64,000 nucleotides of DNA from Notospermus geniculatus (Eukaryota > Nemertea > Pilidiophora > Heteronemertea > Lineidae). Numbering within the stretch: position 1 is the first letter of the stretch; each line of letters opens with the position of its first letter. The stretch lies in assembly GCA_002633025.1 (NCBI GenBank), contig NMRB01000541.1, forward strand, positions 191,353 to 255,352, in the 5' to 3' direction. Positions 1-12,490 of the stretch are shown in pieces. Below the pieces are notes generated by a model. It was not told where the DNA came from. It saw only the letters and a list, made by a program, of their open reading frames with translations, and did not search any database. Position numbers and translations under genes: made by a program.

Positions 1-735
1 TTGTTCTGCATCAGCGATGGTTGTGAAACATGGATTCCTTTTTGCTAGTGAATCAGGGATTCGGCGTCCATTACGATGGGATTGTATAAAAAAAGGATTC
101 TACTGCCGGAATTCAGTGATTCTAGTCCTGGATTTATCAGCAACAACATGGAGGATCGCGTTTCGATAAATTCTCTTTCCCTGGATACACGCACGGAGGC
201 TACGGCAACGGAGAGGTTAGCGCCGCGATATTGATGTAGCGGGTTGGCATAAAATGTGAACATTGGATTTATAAGCCAGCTGCGTTCATGCATGGATCTC
301 CCCACGCTTCATTTCTACTGATGCGGACAAAGATTTTTCTGATTTCAGACATGCAAATTTGCATAATCCAGTTTGTAAATAAACCGTGTAAACACGTTAT
401 TAGAATCAGTGGCCTTTCAGCTGTTTAATGCAGACAAGCTGATCCCTGGTTCAGATGCATGAAAATTCAATGAAGTTTGATGTGAACCGTGCTCAGTGGT
501 TACAAAAATGTCTTATATATCACCAAATCATATTATATCATGTTTTTTTCATGTCGTTTCATTCCATAGATCTAGGAATCTCTCGTATTGCGGATATTCA
601 TTTCATTGATAAGAATTTTGATGATCGCGCCATTTGATAACCTTTCATTCATCATGTTTGTCTGTTCTTATCAATGTAGGCCTATGTCATTCATTCTCGT
701 GGTGCAAAGTCTTCATATTTCTGGAGGGTTGGTGG
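1..735. other. non-coding stretch, nothing recognised
   Basis: No exon-like reading frame, splice-bounded coding block or repeat was recognised here. The open frames present are short and show no protein family signature. It is AT-rich intergenic or intronic DNA. Confidence 0.5.
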
Positions 736-745
736 TATTTGTTAC

Positions 746-941
746 CCGACACAGCAAAATGAGTCGGAATGCGCACAGAAGAAGACCCAACATGTCCAAG
801 GTGACACCAACGGTTTGTTGATTTCAGGATTGTCTGCCCATTGTGAAATTTGACTTTGTCGATTTCTGAACTGTTGTCTGGTTGTGGTGGTGTCACTTCG
901 GTCTTCTTCTGTGCGCATTCCGACTCATTTTGTTGTGCCGG
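746..941. repeat. foldback element with 41-bp arms
   Basis: The arm at 746-786 is the reverse complement of 901-941 at 39 of 41 positions, around a spacer of about 114 bp. The pairing continues weakly inward (GGTGACACC near 800 against GGTGTCAC near 887). This would form a long hairpin in RNA or single-stranded DNA. It is probably a non-autonomous DNA transposon remnant. No clear target duplication was seen. Confidence 0.75.
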
Positions 942-1522
942 GTCACATTTCTCTGTCCTTGAAGATCATAAAGGACGGTGTGGTCATCTAGTCTGTTCAG
1001 CATTTGGTGAAAAATTGGTCGGCAGTGCCAGGGTTGACAATTCACCTCCCTTAAGTCTTAGTCATTTGAAAAGTGTATCTTTGGGACTGTCAGAATGTTA
1101 ATTACAAGGTCCGAACAATGATTGTATTTTGTGCGAAGGCCTCTTGGGAAGTGAAAGTCTCCACACATTGTGACTCATGTCTATAAATAGTTGTCGGCTA
1201 TAGTTTCGATGCTTAGCAACTAGAAGCTGTAGGGAGGATGGTACAGGCAGCATCTCACAGGGGCAGATGCTCCCTCTGATCCCAGGATAACAGGGTTGTT
1301 ACATAATCTGTCTGTAAAGTGATATTTGATCAGGTCTGAAAGTGGAAGGTTGGAGTTTGAAATCTAAGGCCTCTGTCTGCTTCAATGAATTAGCTGTTGC
1401 CATGGTTACTGCTAAGGTTGCCTGGGGCATTCTTGGACTTTGGCTCCTTCTGCATCTTGGCTGACATTACTTACTCATAATTCCTGATGATACTGTTGTA
1501 GGCCTACTTGGTTGAAATCGAC

Positions 1523-2363
1523 GGTAGGTTCTAAACCTTGGAACCATGAAACCATGAAACCACCCAGGAAACTATGGAACCACCCAGAAAACCATGAAAA
1601 TACCCAGGAAACCATGGAACCACCCAGGAACAACCCAAAATATCCTTATTCTTAAACATGACATGACATTAGCTATTTTCCAATTGCTATGGAGGTAAAA
1701 AGCATATTGTATGATTATCATCAAGCACAGAGGGTGTGTCACACCTTGGATGAGGCATACCATCCCAGTCCAACACAACATGACTGTGCTGATACTAATG
1801 CATAATGCAAACATGCTGGTCTCAGTTATTTTATGCTATTGATGGTGAACACTAGTGTAAACAAATCATAATTAGCCTTCTCAGAAAGATTAGCCTTCTC
1901 AATATAAACAACGAGGGGTCACTAAGGTTCCCAGAAACTAGCGCAGAGCTGACTTCATAGTTGACTTCAGAGTTGGCAAGGAGTCCGAACACCAGGGTGC
2001 CCTGGATGATTACCTAAGAATAAGATTGAATCTGCAGCTAGAGTCAAGAGCATCAAGAGTGCAATATCATGATGGCTGTCATCATAAAGACATCAAGACA
2101 TTGATGTCTTTATGCTGTCATGTATTTAGGCCTAAAACCACTTGACCTGCGCGGTTGTTTGTGAGGATACAGTCAGCTATTGTTTAAGGCTATGTCTAAC
2201 AAGCACAAAGTAGTCCATCACTTCGTTTTGTCATTTCGTCATTTTGCTGTTTTGAAAAAGCCGGATAAAAGTATAATTTTGGGTGGTTCCATAGTTTCCT
2301 GGGTGGTTTCATGGTTTCATGGGTGGTTTCATGGTTTCATAGTTCCAAGGTTTAGAACCTACC
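1523..2363. mobile_element. foldback transposon with tandem-repeat termini and 9-bp target duplication
   Basis: The element starts GGTAGGTTCTAAACC and ends with its exact reverse complement, GGTTTAGAACCTACC. Both ends continue as inverted copies of a degenerate 18-19 bp unit built on ACCATGAAACCACCCAGGAA. The inverted repeats are about 90-115 bp. A perfect 9-bp direct repeat, GAAATCGAC, flanks it at 1514-1522 and 2364-2372. The roughly 630-bp interior has no supported coding frame, only a perfect 14-bp-arm hairpin at 2083-2114. Terminal repeats made of subrepeats with a 9-bp duplication are known for Foldback-type elements (Drosophila FB, sea urchin TU) and for Mutator-like foldbacks. The superfamily cannot be set without a transposase. 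Confidence 0.88.
2083..2114. repeat. perfect short hairpin inside the foldback transposon
   Basis: CATAAAGACATCAA is followed by a 4-base loop and its exact reverse complement. It sits in the unique interior of the 1523-2363 element. Confidence 0.7.
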
Positions 2364-2372
2364 GAAATCGAC

Positions 2373-3909
2373 ACAGTGGATGCTGTTGTTTTGCATGAAA
2401 GCGACCGAGACCCTGGGGGTCAGATAAAAACCTGGATCATCTTCCTCTGTTCTCTCATTCCCACCTGCTATGGATAATCTCTCACTGTTTCTTCAGCATT
2501 CTTATCTCATGGTGTTACCATGGTAACTGGTCAGTGGAACTCATAAAAATGCTGGACATCGGTCAGGCGAGGATCAGCCTTCTTTTTCCGATGAGAATTA
2601 TCTCTCATTTTGTTGAGAAAAATGAAAAGTTTGTATCTTCACCTGAACTTAATAGATTATCTTGGATCCAGTTTCCAACGGTTACGAGTTACTCAAAAAC
2701 TGAAGCATATTGGTAAGCCTCGGGATGAATTTACGTTTTTAAATATTCGCTCAGATTTTGTTATGGCTGGTTTTGTTTGAACATATGGATGTTGAATTTG
2801 AACAGACTGCCTCATAAACCTGGGATATTCTGCTTGTTTTTGCCAATGTTTACATGTAGCTTATGTTTTAAAAACGTGTTAGGGGAAGCCATTTGGGTTG
2901 AGTGGTATCTGTGCTCTTTAGGAACTTCAGTAAGCCTACATTTTGTGTTTCTCTGTACTTTGCCAACCTAAACCCCTGGGACACTGATGTGTCCACTGTG
3001 CCACTGTCACTGCCATTGTTTAATCATAATGAGCAACATAAAAGTACAAGGTTCACAGTAATAATGCCTGATAACTGTCATCTACTGTGTAAACACTGAT
3101 CATAAATTCCATATTTACTTAAGACAGTGTTTTCAGGGTAATTATCATCAATAATGCTGATGGCATTCTCAAGTACCGTTTCGGGTTGTTTGTAGGGAAA
3201 TCATCCGTCTACGTATTATATATGCGGGTCTGGCCATCAAAAATGATCTTTGTTGGTTTGGATGTTGCTGTCTTTGGACAATGGATTTATCTACACGTTT
3301 TTTTTGAAACGACAGTCTATGCGGCAACTTGTTACCTTGTTTCGCGGCACTACAGGGACCATTGTTGAACTTCCAGCCCTCTCAAGGGGCACGGATGATT
3401 CATGGGTCACATCCTTGAGTCACCATGTTATATCACCGACAATACCCCTCTTCCTGCCTGGTGTTCTGTCCCCGGTGCTGCCTGTGTGGTCGAACACTCT
3501 AATGTCAGACCATGGTCCTCTTCAACGACTAAATATAAGAGAGGATGGGTCAGCCGAGTCCAGTAAACACAGACACAATGGGACAAGATGATTTTGACTC
3601 ATATCAGGATCTCTTACCAGGATTTGTCTCCGATTGTTTAGTGATAGTGTTGTTCTTGATGGCCCTTTTAGAGGTCCTAGTGGTCCTATTCATCATCTAT
3701 AGAATACTTTTGATGTTCAGTTTGTTAGACGATTTATTGCCCCTGCCCCCCCCCCCCAATGCAAGATGTGTCAAAGTTCCTGATCTGTCAGATGATGGGA
3801 TGATATTCAATGGTGAGCTTTGATAAGCTATTGCAAGTACTCCACTTCAGCCTCAAGGTGAAGGGTCTGCAAGGACCCCATTCTCAAATTCATTGTTATT
3901 AAGGAATAA
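2373..3909. other. non-coding stretch
   Basis: No gene recognised. The open frames at 3250-3591 and 3545-3823 have no domain signature, and a 12-base C run lies near 3748-3760. Confidence 0.5.
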
Positions 3910-4063
3910 CAGGTGTGGATTCAGAGGGGGGTACACCAGGCGCGTGCCTCCCCTTTTTGCCAACAAATCTGTAAAATTGACTGTGAAATTCTGGAATTGG
4001 GCGCAGTTTTCAATGTTCCTAGCAGAGTGCGCCCCCTTTTCCCAAATCTTGGATCCGCCCCTG
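3910..4063 (-). mobile_element. GGATCC-end MITE, copy 1 (hAT-like ends)
   Basis: One of three near-complete copies of a 154-175 bp family; the others are at 36161-36333 and 58542-58716. The ends are CAGG(G/T)(A/G)(C/T)GGATYC-like with inverted repeats of about 15 bp. The interior holds the conserved blocks GCCAACAAATCTGTAAAA and TGAAATTCTG. Orientation is set relative to the 36161 copy. The CAG start suggests the hAT superfamily, but no clean 8-bp duplication is visible, so this is an inference. Confidence 0.75.
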
Positions 4064-4559
4064 AATTATAATGGGCCTCACCCTAAGATGACATCTCTTT
4101 CATTGTCTCTCTGACACTCCTGATTGTCCCTGGCAGCTCCTGTTTCCTTCTGCACGACTCGTTATAATCCATAGTGCTGTATAAAAGTATTCAGATCTTG
4201 ATTTTAAAATATTATAACAAGAAAACCATTGCTTTATATCCGCCTCCATTATGAATGCAGAATGTTCATATTCCAAACACAAAACAGCCTCCAGTCAAGT
4301 CTTCCTGTATATATTTTCCATAAAAACTCTCGTGTGTAAAATACTCTCTGGTAAAAAGGAAAAGTGTAATAGTTCGCTCCTGGATGAAAGATCCAGTTGC
4401 CATGGGAACGACTAGGCACTTTTATGGTGGAAAATCTCTTTGCCTTGATAAGCCAGATGTAATAAAGTTACACAAAGGCAATCCTGTTTGCCGGTGGTGG
4501 TTTTCGATAATGGAATGTCAGAATTGTTCCCTGCCGAGAGCGAGTGAATTGATATTTAA

Positions 4560-4675
4560 CCCTTTGAGAGTTTTTTGGTGAGAATTCTCAACAACATGGA
4601 TTACTTTGTGAAGCTGGTGATACGCATTGGAAGTGCTCCTTGAGAGCTTTCCAGTGAGTGTCATGTCCTTTGGAG
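4560..4675. repeat. diverged relative of the TTAA-flanked element at 53 kb
   Basis: It begins TTAACCCTTTGAGAG at 4556. At 4625-4660 it contains a block starting CATTGGAAGTGCTCCTTGAG that resembles the hairpin at 53340-53400. The right terminal repeat is not evident. The relationship is judged by eye. Confidence 0.5.
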
Positions 4676-4679
4676 TTAA

Positions 4680-4810
4680 GGCCGGGTTCACATAGAGCTA
4701 CACCTACACGGACACGGCCTGCAAACAAAGGTTTCATGGTCATGAACCCTTTGTGAAGCCATTGTTTGCTGGCATATCCGTGTACTGTGTAGCTCTATGT
4801 GAACCCTGCC
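4680..4810. mobile_element. Harbinger-like hairpin MITE with TAA duplication
   Basis: This 131-bp element is an almost continuous palindrome. It starts GGCCGGGTTCACATAGAGC and ends GCTCTATGTGAACCCTGCC, with the pairing continuing inward through the AAACAAAGG/CCTTTGT region. It is flanked by TAA at 4677-4679 and 4811-4813. A 3-bp TWA target duplication fits the PIF/Harbinger superfamily; the assignment is inferred from ends only. Confidence 0.8.
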
Positions 4811-4813
4811 TAA

Positions 4814-5573
4814 TGATTTGATATGAAGATGGCGTCATAGTGCAAGCTCTGAAGGTTTAAAAAGTGCTTCCCAATTTGTGTTTTTGTCTGTGATACAGAC
4901 TTCAATTATCATAGAAAGAAAACAGACATACAGCAAAATAGATATAATTAAGGCCATTAGTAATTAAGAGTTTTTATATAACCACCGCCAACTTTATGTC
5001 CCCAATCTGACCTATATCTGCTACGACCATCTGACTCTGATGTTCAGCGAGTAAATGGCTTCAAATCCATCAAACTCAATGCAAATGAACATCCTGGCAA
5101 GAATGGACAAATTTAATGGCGATATTATCGCTGCTGTAAAACCTGCTTGTGGACACTGCAATGCACTGTGGGAGTTATTCACCGCTTGAATTATTCAATG
5201 CCGTCATGCTCTACGTTTGGTTTGAAGCATGGGAATGCTGAAGACGAGTTCGTGAAAGGTTTTGTGCTGCTGGGAGTCGGTGGTCACCATCTCATCAATC
5301 TGCAACTTTGTGTTCAGAATGGAAAGTGGTGTGAATGTGAATGAAAATGTGGAACTGAGGCTGACTGGGGTGATTCACTCGCAACGGATTCATTGCCTGC
5401 ATTACCAATAATGCATGGAGGTTGTGATGGCTGACCATGTTTCTGTCAGCTTGTGAGAAGTCAACTTGCGAAAGAATGAGCGTTTTCGTTAGCGCAGACA
5501 ATGGCGGCCTCACATACCACCTCACTGATCTCTCCAAATGAGATCTCTGGAGGTGTTCTGAACATGAAATAGA
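4814..5573. other. non-coding stretch, nothing recognised
   Basis: No conserved protein, RNA or repeat was recognised. Confidence 0.45.
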
Positions 5574-5668
5574 AACGGGTTTCTAAGGTGAAAGCTGCAG
5601 CTTCCTACTGGATTTGAACCCACATACCCTCGCATTAGGCATCAATCGCCAGCACTAACGGGCAGCTG
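5574..5668 (-). repeat. tRNA-like repeat (SINE family C), copy 1
   Basis: The - strand contains GGGTTCAAATCC, a Pol III box B match, preceded by TTAGTGCTGGCGATTGATGCC, which resembles a diverged box A. The same block recurs at 39187-39285 and 40628-40730 with box B GGGTTCGAATCC. It is interpreted as a tRNA-derived SINE head rather than a functional tRNA because no cloverleaf acceptor arm was found. Confidence 0.6.
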
Positions 5669-7489
5669 TGGTTTCCAGGTGGCCTTCAGTTGGCCATTGT
5701 GGAAAATCATGTTGGAGAATGTAACATCACAATCCTTCATTAATTACTACACTAATTACACATTTAAAACACAATTATCTGGTGGAGGCCTCATTGATCA
5801 GAAGGACATATTTGTTGGCATCCTGCTGTCAACTGGAAGCATGTCCTGTGATCATTCGTAAAATGCATCGTTTAGTCATAGTTTGACAAGGGTATTGAGT
5901 AATATTTGACAAAAGCGTTAATGGTAATAGTCTGTCATGTCTGTGCACGAGAATACTTGTGATGTCATTACGAGGCCCTGGGACATCATCACAAGGCCCT
6001 GGGACGTGGCATTGGTGGCCCCTGGTCCTCATTTGGCAAATTAAGAAATTAGGGTCAGGGCAAACCCTATCCTGTTTACCACGTAAATTACCTTATGTCG
6101 ACACATTTATTATGGCGGCCTTGTTACTTTTTGCGACTGATTATGGCTGCATATTGTTTTGGTTTTTGGCTGAAGCTAGTTATGACAGTAGCTCCAGATA
6201 TCATGGCTGCTAGTTCATGATGTTACCAATGCTTTTGCTTAGGATTTGCACAGCAATATCCAATGTAAATGTACTGCAAAATGTGAAGTAAAAGCATTTG
6301 CTACCTTTTATGAATACCAGCCTACGGCAAAGGGGTTCAAGGTGTTGCTGGGGCAGACTTTACCCCCTCCCCCCGCAGGCCATGATTTTAGGAGCCTGAC
6401 CTCGTCTGCTGCTTATAGGCTACTCAAAAACATGTTATGATTGAATTTTGATTGAATTTGACTCGCTTTTCGATATCCCGTATCAAAGTACTGCGCCAGA
6501 GTGACGCCAACTTTGTGAATGACGCGATCACATTTTCGATATATCTAGGCCTCGTGTTAAATGTTTAACCAAGCACCCGCCTGCCCGCATGTACTAGAAA
6601 AGTACATGCATCATGAAAAAAAAACAGCATTATAATGACAATTGGTGTGTTATAATGGAATATGAAGCAGTATTTGTATAATAACCAGCCAGAAAGTATA
6701 TTAGGGTGATGGGAATTCTTGTTGGTAATCAACACCCACATCTCAGATGCATTGAAATTGGAATTGGATGTTGTATTGGTATCTAGACTATACTTCGTCA
6801 TACATTGGCCCTAGTCATTTGAATATATAGGCCAAGTTGAGTTGTGATGGTGGATACAGGCACAGGCTCTCAGATGTCGAGATTGATGTGGTACATACTT
6901 AAAAAAAACATTCTCTATTTTATACAAAACTGAGTAGATGGTGAAAATGATGTGACCCTGCATCCCCATACAGGCCATGGTGATACTCCAAATCTTGGCA
7001 ATTTTACCCAGGTCGGCGGACCAGTACTTGTGCACCAAAATCATGATTGGATCAAAATTTTTGCTCGACTTAGATTTTCGTTATGTAACACAGCATCTGT
7101 TGCTGTTGTTTTGTTTTTTTATCCATCTGGGAATAATTAACCAATTAATTAACCAAGCAATCTGTTAATTAGTCCCTGAATAAACGATACTGGTGGCCAT
7201 GTTTGTTTGGACTGTGACACCTGCCAGCCCTGATGACTCAGTCAGGGTATTATGTAATGTTATATCTGAAGCCGTCATACATGTTGCAATACCCACAGAC
7301 TCCAGTAATTGCCTGAAGTAATGTCATTATTGGAATCGCTCATGTTACAACATATGGCCCAACTGGATGGTTTCTTTGTCATTTCCACGTAAATGTATAT
7401 AACAAATTGATTTTCTGACAGCATGATTCCATTGAGAATTCATATTTTTTGCATCAAAAAATGCTCACGTCATTCCTGATCATGCTTTA
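5669..7489. other. non-coding stretch
   Basis: No gene recognised. A 22-bp unit (AGGCCCTGGGACxT) is imperfectly duplicated near 5970-6008. Confidence 0.45.
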
Positions 7490-7552
7490 CATCATTATGT
7501 AATACCATCATTATGTAATACCATCATTATGTAATACCATCATTACATTCTG
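7490..7552 (+). repeat. 16-bp minisatellite
   Basis: The unit CATCATTATGTAATAC is repeated perfectly three times, with a partial fourth copy. Confidence 0.9.
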
Positions 7553-9540
7553 CCCAGAAATCATATTTTCTGCATCCGAACATTTCATATCATTCTTGGC
7601 CAAGAATAAATTTCTTGCCTTATTTGGTTGGTTATTCTATGCTACCAACATTCTGAGCGTAAAAAAGCTGTCATGCCTAACCCTTTGAAAGGCGGGCATG
7701 GTAATGCACACTGCATGTTGTGTGCCTTCACATAGTGTTACGTTGAAGCCTTCGTGACTATATTATTCTTTACACGATGCAGACATCACCGATATATTGG
7801 TGGTAAATCGACTCTCGTACATGCGTGTGTTTTATGCGCTGTAAAAGTATCGCGTTGTCAGGAGAGAAAAAATCAAGTGCTTTGTGAACGGGCGAAGCGA
7901 GCTGGTTCATGATGGCACGTGGCACTTCGGTGGTTGAATGGAGGATCTCGATGATATCATGACGGTCGATGCATGGTTGACGGGATGAGAATAACTTGAA
8001 ATGAGGCCAATTACTGCAAAGTACCCTCAGTGAAGTTGCTGCTTAACAGGTGGCAGTGTATTACTAATGGCTGTCTTGGGAGCCATCTTGATACGGTCTT
8101 CCTCTCTACTGCAGTTCATTGATTCATTTAGGACAATTCCTTCCACGAGTTTGAACGAGCCTTTGTTCATTGTTTCATATCTAAATGTGTGAAATCCAAT
8201 CAAAAAATTTTGTAGGCTTATCTGCCATGTGAGCGTGTTAATTTCAACATCTGCTCCAGGTGGTAACTATGAACTATTGTTCATTTCATTTTTGTGCATG
8301 CAAATTGATTGCAGAAAAGTATGGAAAAAAGGTGCACGAGTTTTAATAAGTTTAAAAAAGTTGTGATATCCTTTCATAATGATGTGAATAACCATGTGCC
8401 ATTGACAGGCATGGGAACATCCTGATTGATGCATGGTCCCAGTCGGTGCCACCCCAAATGGAGCACTACTGCATGTACATTTTGTACTACCTGTTCGGAA
8501 TCGTCGTCCCAACTTAAGATGAAACTCGTGTTCTGTGTGTGTGTATGTATATGTCATGCACATGATCCAGAACAGGCGTGACCTGAGCATCCGCAGCGGG
8601 GTGACTTAGCCTTTTGTTTGTACAGTACATAACCTCAACCAGGATAGTTGAGTCCGTTTCATGTGCATAAACTCTGTACAACTATGCTTGGGTGCAGAAC
8701 AACTTGGCATGACGCGAGTCAAGTTAGCACGAAGCTAAATTCCATACTGCACAAAGCCTGCCCAATAATAGCTATCATCCGACGAAATATTATTGTATTT
8801 TCCCCACTCGGCATTTTTTCCGGTTTCCTGACGCACAGGTTGTCTTTGTCTCCACCCTGAAGAGCAGCCGTCAGTCGGAAAGCTGTTCACCCCACGCTGG
8901 TTGGTAGCGTATTGTGCATTATTTGAAGTTGGCCGCATCTGTCGAAACACGGGCCACACAAAGAAATATTGAAAAATAACGCCAGTGTCTCTCTTTTATT
9001 CTGAGCAGCCTTTTCTTCTGTTAGTCCAGTCAGGCCACGCTTCATGCAGGTTTTGCATCAATAATACTTACAAGCGATACTGCAACTACAAGATGCAATC
9101 GTGAGACAGAAAGAGTTAAACCAGCCTTCAGAAATAGCCTAGCTTTAAGCCACTGCTATCATAAGCTAGAAGATCTAAAACAGAAATCGCATGTTATTTT
9201 CTGTTTATTCCAGATTTACACACCTGTGTTGACTTCTCAAGTCATTAGGCTGTACCAAGAATAATTTGTACACAGCCTTTACCTGAAGGCTTACTGACTT
9301 GGATGCTTGATTGAGACTAGTCTTGATTGTAGAACTTTAGTCTTCTTGTTTACAATGGCTACAGACATATGTCTGGCCGGGAAGCTAAGTATGTCAGTCA
9401 TGGTGTGCCAACTTTTTACACCAACATGGTAGACCTAGTAGTTCTTCAGGCTTGCCAGTTGATCTTGTCATTCCATCTTCTGGGGCTTGTCACTGGTCAC
9501 ACAAACGCTCAGTCGAGTGTCAATAGCAACGCCTACTATC
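7553..9540. other. non-coding stretch, nothing recognised
   Basis: No coding exon or RNA gene was recognised. A short TG/TA-rich tract lies near 8535-8552. Confidence 0.45.
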
Positions 9541-9960
9541 CTGACCTTCAGGTCATGGTGTGTTGACCTACTGTTGTGACCTTCAGATGTGCTGACCTTG
9601 TAGGCCAATGGAGAATGAAGACACCTTGTGTCTCACCCCCTGTGATAGACCTGGTTAGAGGACAATTCGTCCCGTATTCCCTGGACAATTCGTCCCCTTT
9701 GGCAATTCCTCCCCGGACACTTGATAGTGAAACTTGTCAGTCATGGCATCGATCGACCTCTGTCCTGACCTTCAGGTCAGGTGTGCTGACCTACTGCTGT
9801 GACCTTCAGGTCATGGTATGCCGACCTTGAAAGCCAACAGGGGATTAGGATCCTGTATCTCCATGGTGTTATACCTGTTGTCACTTGGTAGTGGAGTCTC
9901 AATGGCAATGACCTACTCTCCTGACCTTCAGCTTCAGGCTGGTGTGTTCTGCATTTCATT
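9490..9960 (+). repeat. diverged tandem duplication rich in TGACCT/AGGTCA
   Basis: Blocks containing TGACCTTCAGGTCA (9542-9555, 9766-9779, 9800-9813), followed by GTGTGYTGACCTACTG and then a GCCAAY-GGxGA segment, recur about every 225 bp. A weaker third copy lies around 9895-9955. The embedded hexamers form everted TGACCT-AGGTCA pairs. The array is imperfect and was delimited by eye. Confidence 0.65.
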
Positions 9961-10103
9961 GCCTCACTTTCCACACATATAGGCCATCTGATTTTGGTCT
10001 AGGCCTACCCGCATTTTGATTTGAACCGATGTTCTCTTTGAGATGGCAAACCAGAGACCATGTTGGCTTCTGATTCAGTCTCGGCTGGAGTCAGACTCTA
10101 CAA

Positions 10104-10190
10104 TCATCCCTGCAACTTTCAAATTCATAGCTTTTCTAGTTTTCCCAAGGATCACAAATCTTGGTCTCAAATGAAAATGAACAGCCCCTT
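10104..10190 (-). repeat. solo arm of the GGGGCTGTTC hairpin MITE family
   Basis: It matches one arm of the full element at 59133-59329: shared blocks CTGCAA, AAATTCATAGCTTT, CCAAGGATCACAA and GAAAATGAACAGCCCC. Only the right-hand arm is present, so the copy is broken or recombined. Confidence 0.7.
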
Positions 10191-10737
10191 TTGTCTCTGG
10201 ATCTGGGCATCAAGCAATTTTCAGATGACATCTAACAGCTCATCACAGTTTTGAAATGCAGACCCCAAAAAATAACTCCAGTATACATTCATTGCTTGTG
10301 CATTTCAGCCCGTATTCACACGCTGTTGAGATAGACGTGTGAATTATTATCAAAAATCATTTTACCTACAATAGCAGCATGGAGCGATATCATGATGTCA
10401 GATTTCCCAGGGCCTTTACAAACAACAGACGGAATGTTCAAATAGTGTAATACAGCCTCCAGGTGGATGGGATCAATGAAACAACAAAAGATGTCGGCTT
10501 ATTATGTAGCCAGCTGTTGTTAATAGGCCTACATAAAAACTGTATCGAATTGCAAATTGGCGTCTGTGATGAACTAAATTTTATCTTGATAATTAATTTT
10601 CTATGTCAATTTCAATTGAAATTGATGTCTTGAAATTCAAGTTGTAATATTGTGTGTGTGAAAACAGGATCATGTCAATTTCCACAGACAAGTTGAAAGA
10701 AAAGGGGTAGATACCATGTTAATTTCACCTACATGTA

Positions 10738-11061
10738 CAGGGTTTCCACCAGAAAAAAAATGAGGGTATGGACAAAAAAATTTTTGAAAAAAAAAATTTT
10801 TTTGAAAAAAAAATTTCAAAAAATTTTTTTTTTCAAATTGTTTCATTTTTCAAAGAAAAAATTTTTCAAATAAATTTTTAAAACGGTTTTAAACGATGTT
10901 TGGTGCCATTTTAGGCATATTTTGAAGCATAAAATCCCCGCGCCGGTGATATCACTTCATGGAAAAATGGTTACCCAACGTTTTTGAGGGTATGGATCCG
11001 TACCCTGGAAAAATTTAAGGGTACGGAATTTTACCCATTTTACCCTCTGGCGGAAACCCTG
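10738..11061. mobile_element. CAGGGTTTCC MITE with 5-bp duplication (hAT5-like)
   Basis: The ends are CAGGGTTTCCACCAGA and TCTGGCGGAAACCCTG, inverted with one mismatch. ATGTA flanks both sides (10733-10737 and 11062-11066). The interior holds long A/T homopolymer runs and the inverted pair GGGTATGGATCC/GGGTACGGAATT. A CAG start with a 5-bp duplication fits the group known as hAT5; no transposase is present. Confidence 0.8.
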
Positions 11062-11141
11062 ATGTATTACAAGAAATTGACAAGGATGCCAAACTATCAG
11101 GAAATGAAAAAGAGTGCAAAGATGGCCAGCGGACCTCTCAG

Positions 11142-11371
11142 CAGTGTTCTCCACGGGATTTCCTAAAGTAGGGTGGTACCCTTGAAATTTCAGGATTTCC
11201 CATTACTTTGCAAATTAAGATAGGGTGGTCACCAATTTTAAGGTAGGAGGTGCACCAATAGAAAACCATTACAAAATTGGACTGGTAGGTAAGGTGGCTA
11301 CTTCTAAGGTAGGGTGGTAACATGCCAAGTAGGGTGGGCCACCCTAACAAAAAGCCATGCAGGGAACACTG
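11142..11371. mobile_element. CAGTGTTCC hAT-like MITE with 7-bp flanking repeat
   Basis: The ends are CAGTGTTCTCCACGGG and GCAGGGAACACTG. Flanking direct repeats CTCTCAG lie at 11135-11141 and 11372-11378. The interior repeats AGGGTGGTxACC several times. The ends and the 7-8 bp duplication fit the hAT superfamily. It lies 80 bp from the previous MITE. Confidence 0.8.
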
Positions 11372-11853
11372 CTCTCAGTGGCTGAGGTTTTCCTGATATA
11401 TGATTTCTTGCAAAATGCATCAGTCCATTTCATCCAACCAATACCAAATATTGTGCATTCTGTTAATCTCGAAATTTTTTCCAAGAAAATCACAACAAAC
11501 CGCCATAAATCAAAAATCTGCCAAAGCAATTCTAGTTTCATTTCGCCGCAGATAAAAATCAGTCAACAGAGAGAATGTAGCCATCCTGTACTGTTGCAGT
11601 CTAGAACAAGATCAATCAACAAACTGTGTGGATTTAAACGATCCGTGTTTGTAGTTTGAAAATCCGTTCATTCCATGGAATCAGATCCCTTTGATATTCG
11701 AGAAAGTCTTTGAAGTAATCTTTCATATTTTATGGGTTACCATTTGAGAATTAAGCCGATTTTTATAGGCCTAAGCTGAATAAAGATTATACAGATTAAT
11801 ATGTGATTGGTTATTTAAAAAATGAGTGTGATTAAGAACGGCTCATTTTGTTG

Positions 11854-11917
11854 GGTGATATTCAAGGTAATAGCTAATGAAGAATGGTGATATTCAAGGT
11901 TATAGCTAATGAAGAAT
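11854..11917 (+). repeat. 32-bp tandem duplication
   Basis: Two copies of a unit that begins GGTGATATTCAAGGT, with one mismatch. No gene context. Confidence 0.9.
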
Positions 11918-12384
11918 TGTTGTCCTATTTTGTGATGTGAAAATCATGTGTGTGAATCTTTAATTCTGTGCAGTGACTGTGAGAGCCCAATTTGTACTTT
12001 TCCTTCCAAATTTATCTTGCCATATGTCGACCGTGTCCACAGAAAAACACCATCCAGCAGTTTGTTTGTCACGGACCATTTCCCTGAACTAACACACCGT
12101 GACACCTTTCATAATATTGTCCTCGGTGAACTCAAGAACCTGATAATTGAGCTCATCCAGTGATGATGGACAGGCCAGGCTTATAATAGACGTTGTTTTT
12201 TGGCCAATTAGAACCTGCTTTATTGTGTACCTGTTGTATAGGAGAATGGGCAATGAAATGGATCTGACCTAGTTTGAACTATCTATAGTATGTCAACATC
12301 CTCAGTGAACGGAACTTCATGCTCTTTGATAGGACAGTACCCCCAAATGTGGTGGCAGTTTCATCTGTGGCTGCAGGCCAAGTT

Positions 12385-12455
12385 CAGGGGCAGATGCAGA
12401 ATTTGGGAAACGAGGGGTGCCCTGTGCTTGGAGCGTTGAAATTTACAGTGGCTCT
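12385..12455 (+). mobile_element. truncated GGATCC-end MITE
   Basis: CAGGGGCAGATGCAGAATTT followed by GAAACGAGGGGTGCCCTGTGC matches the left half of the 36161-36333 element. The right half is missing or too diverged to see. Confidence 0.5.
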
Positions 12456-12490
12456 GACCCTTTTCAGTTGGTCTGTGACTGCATGCATGC

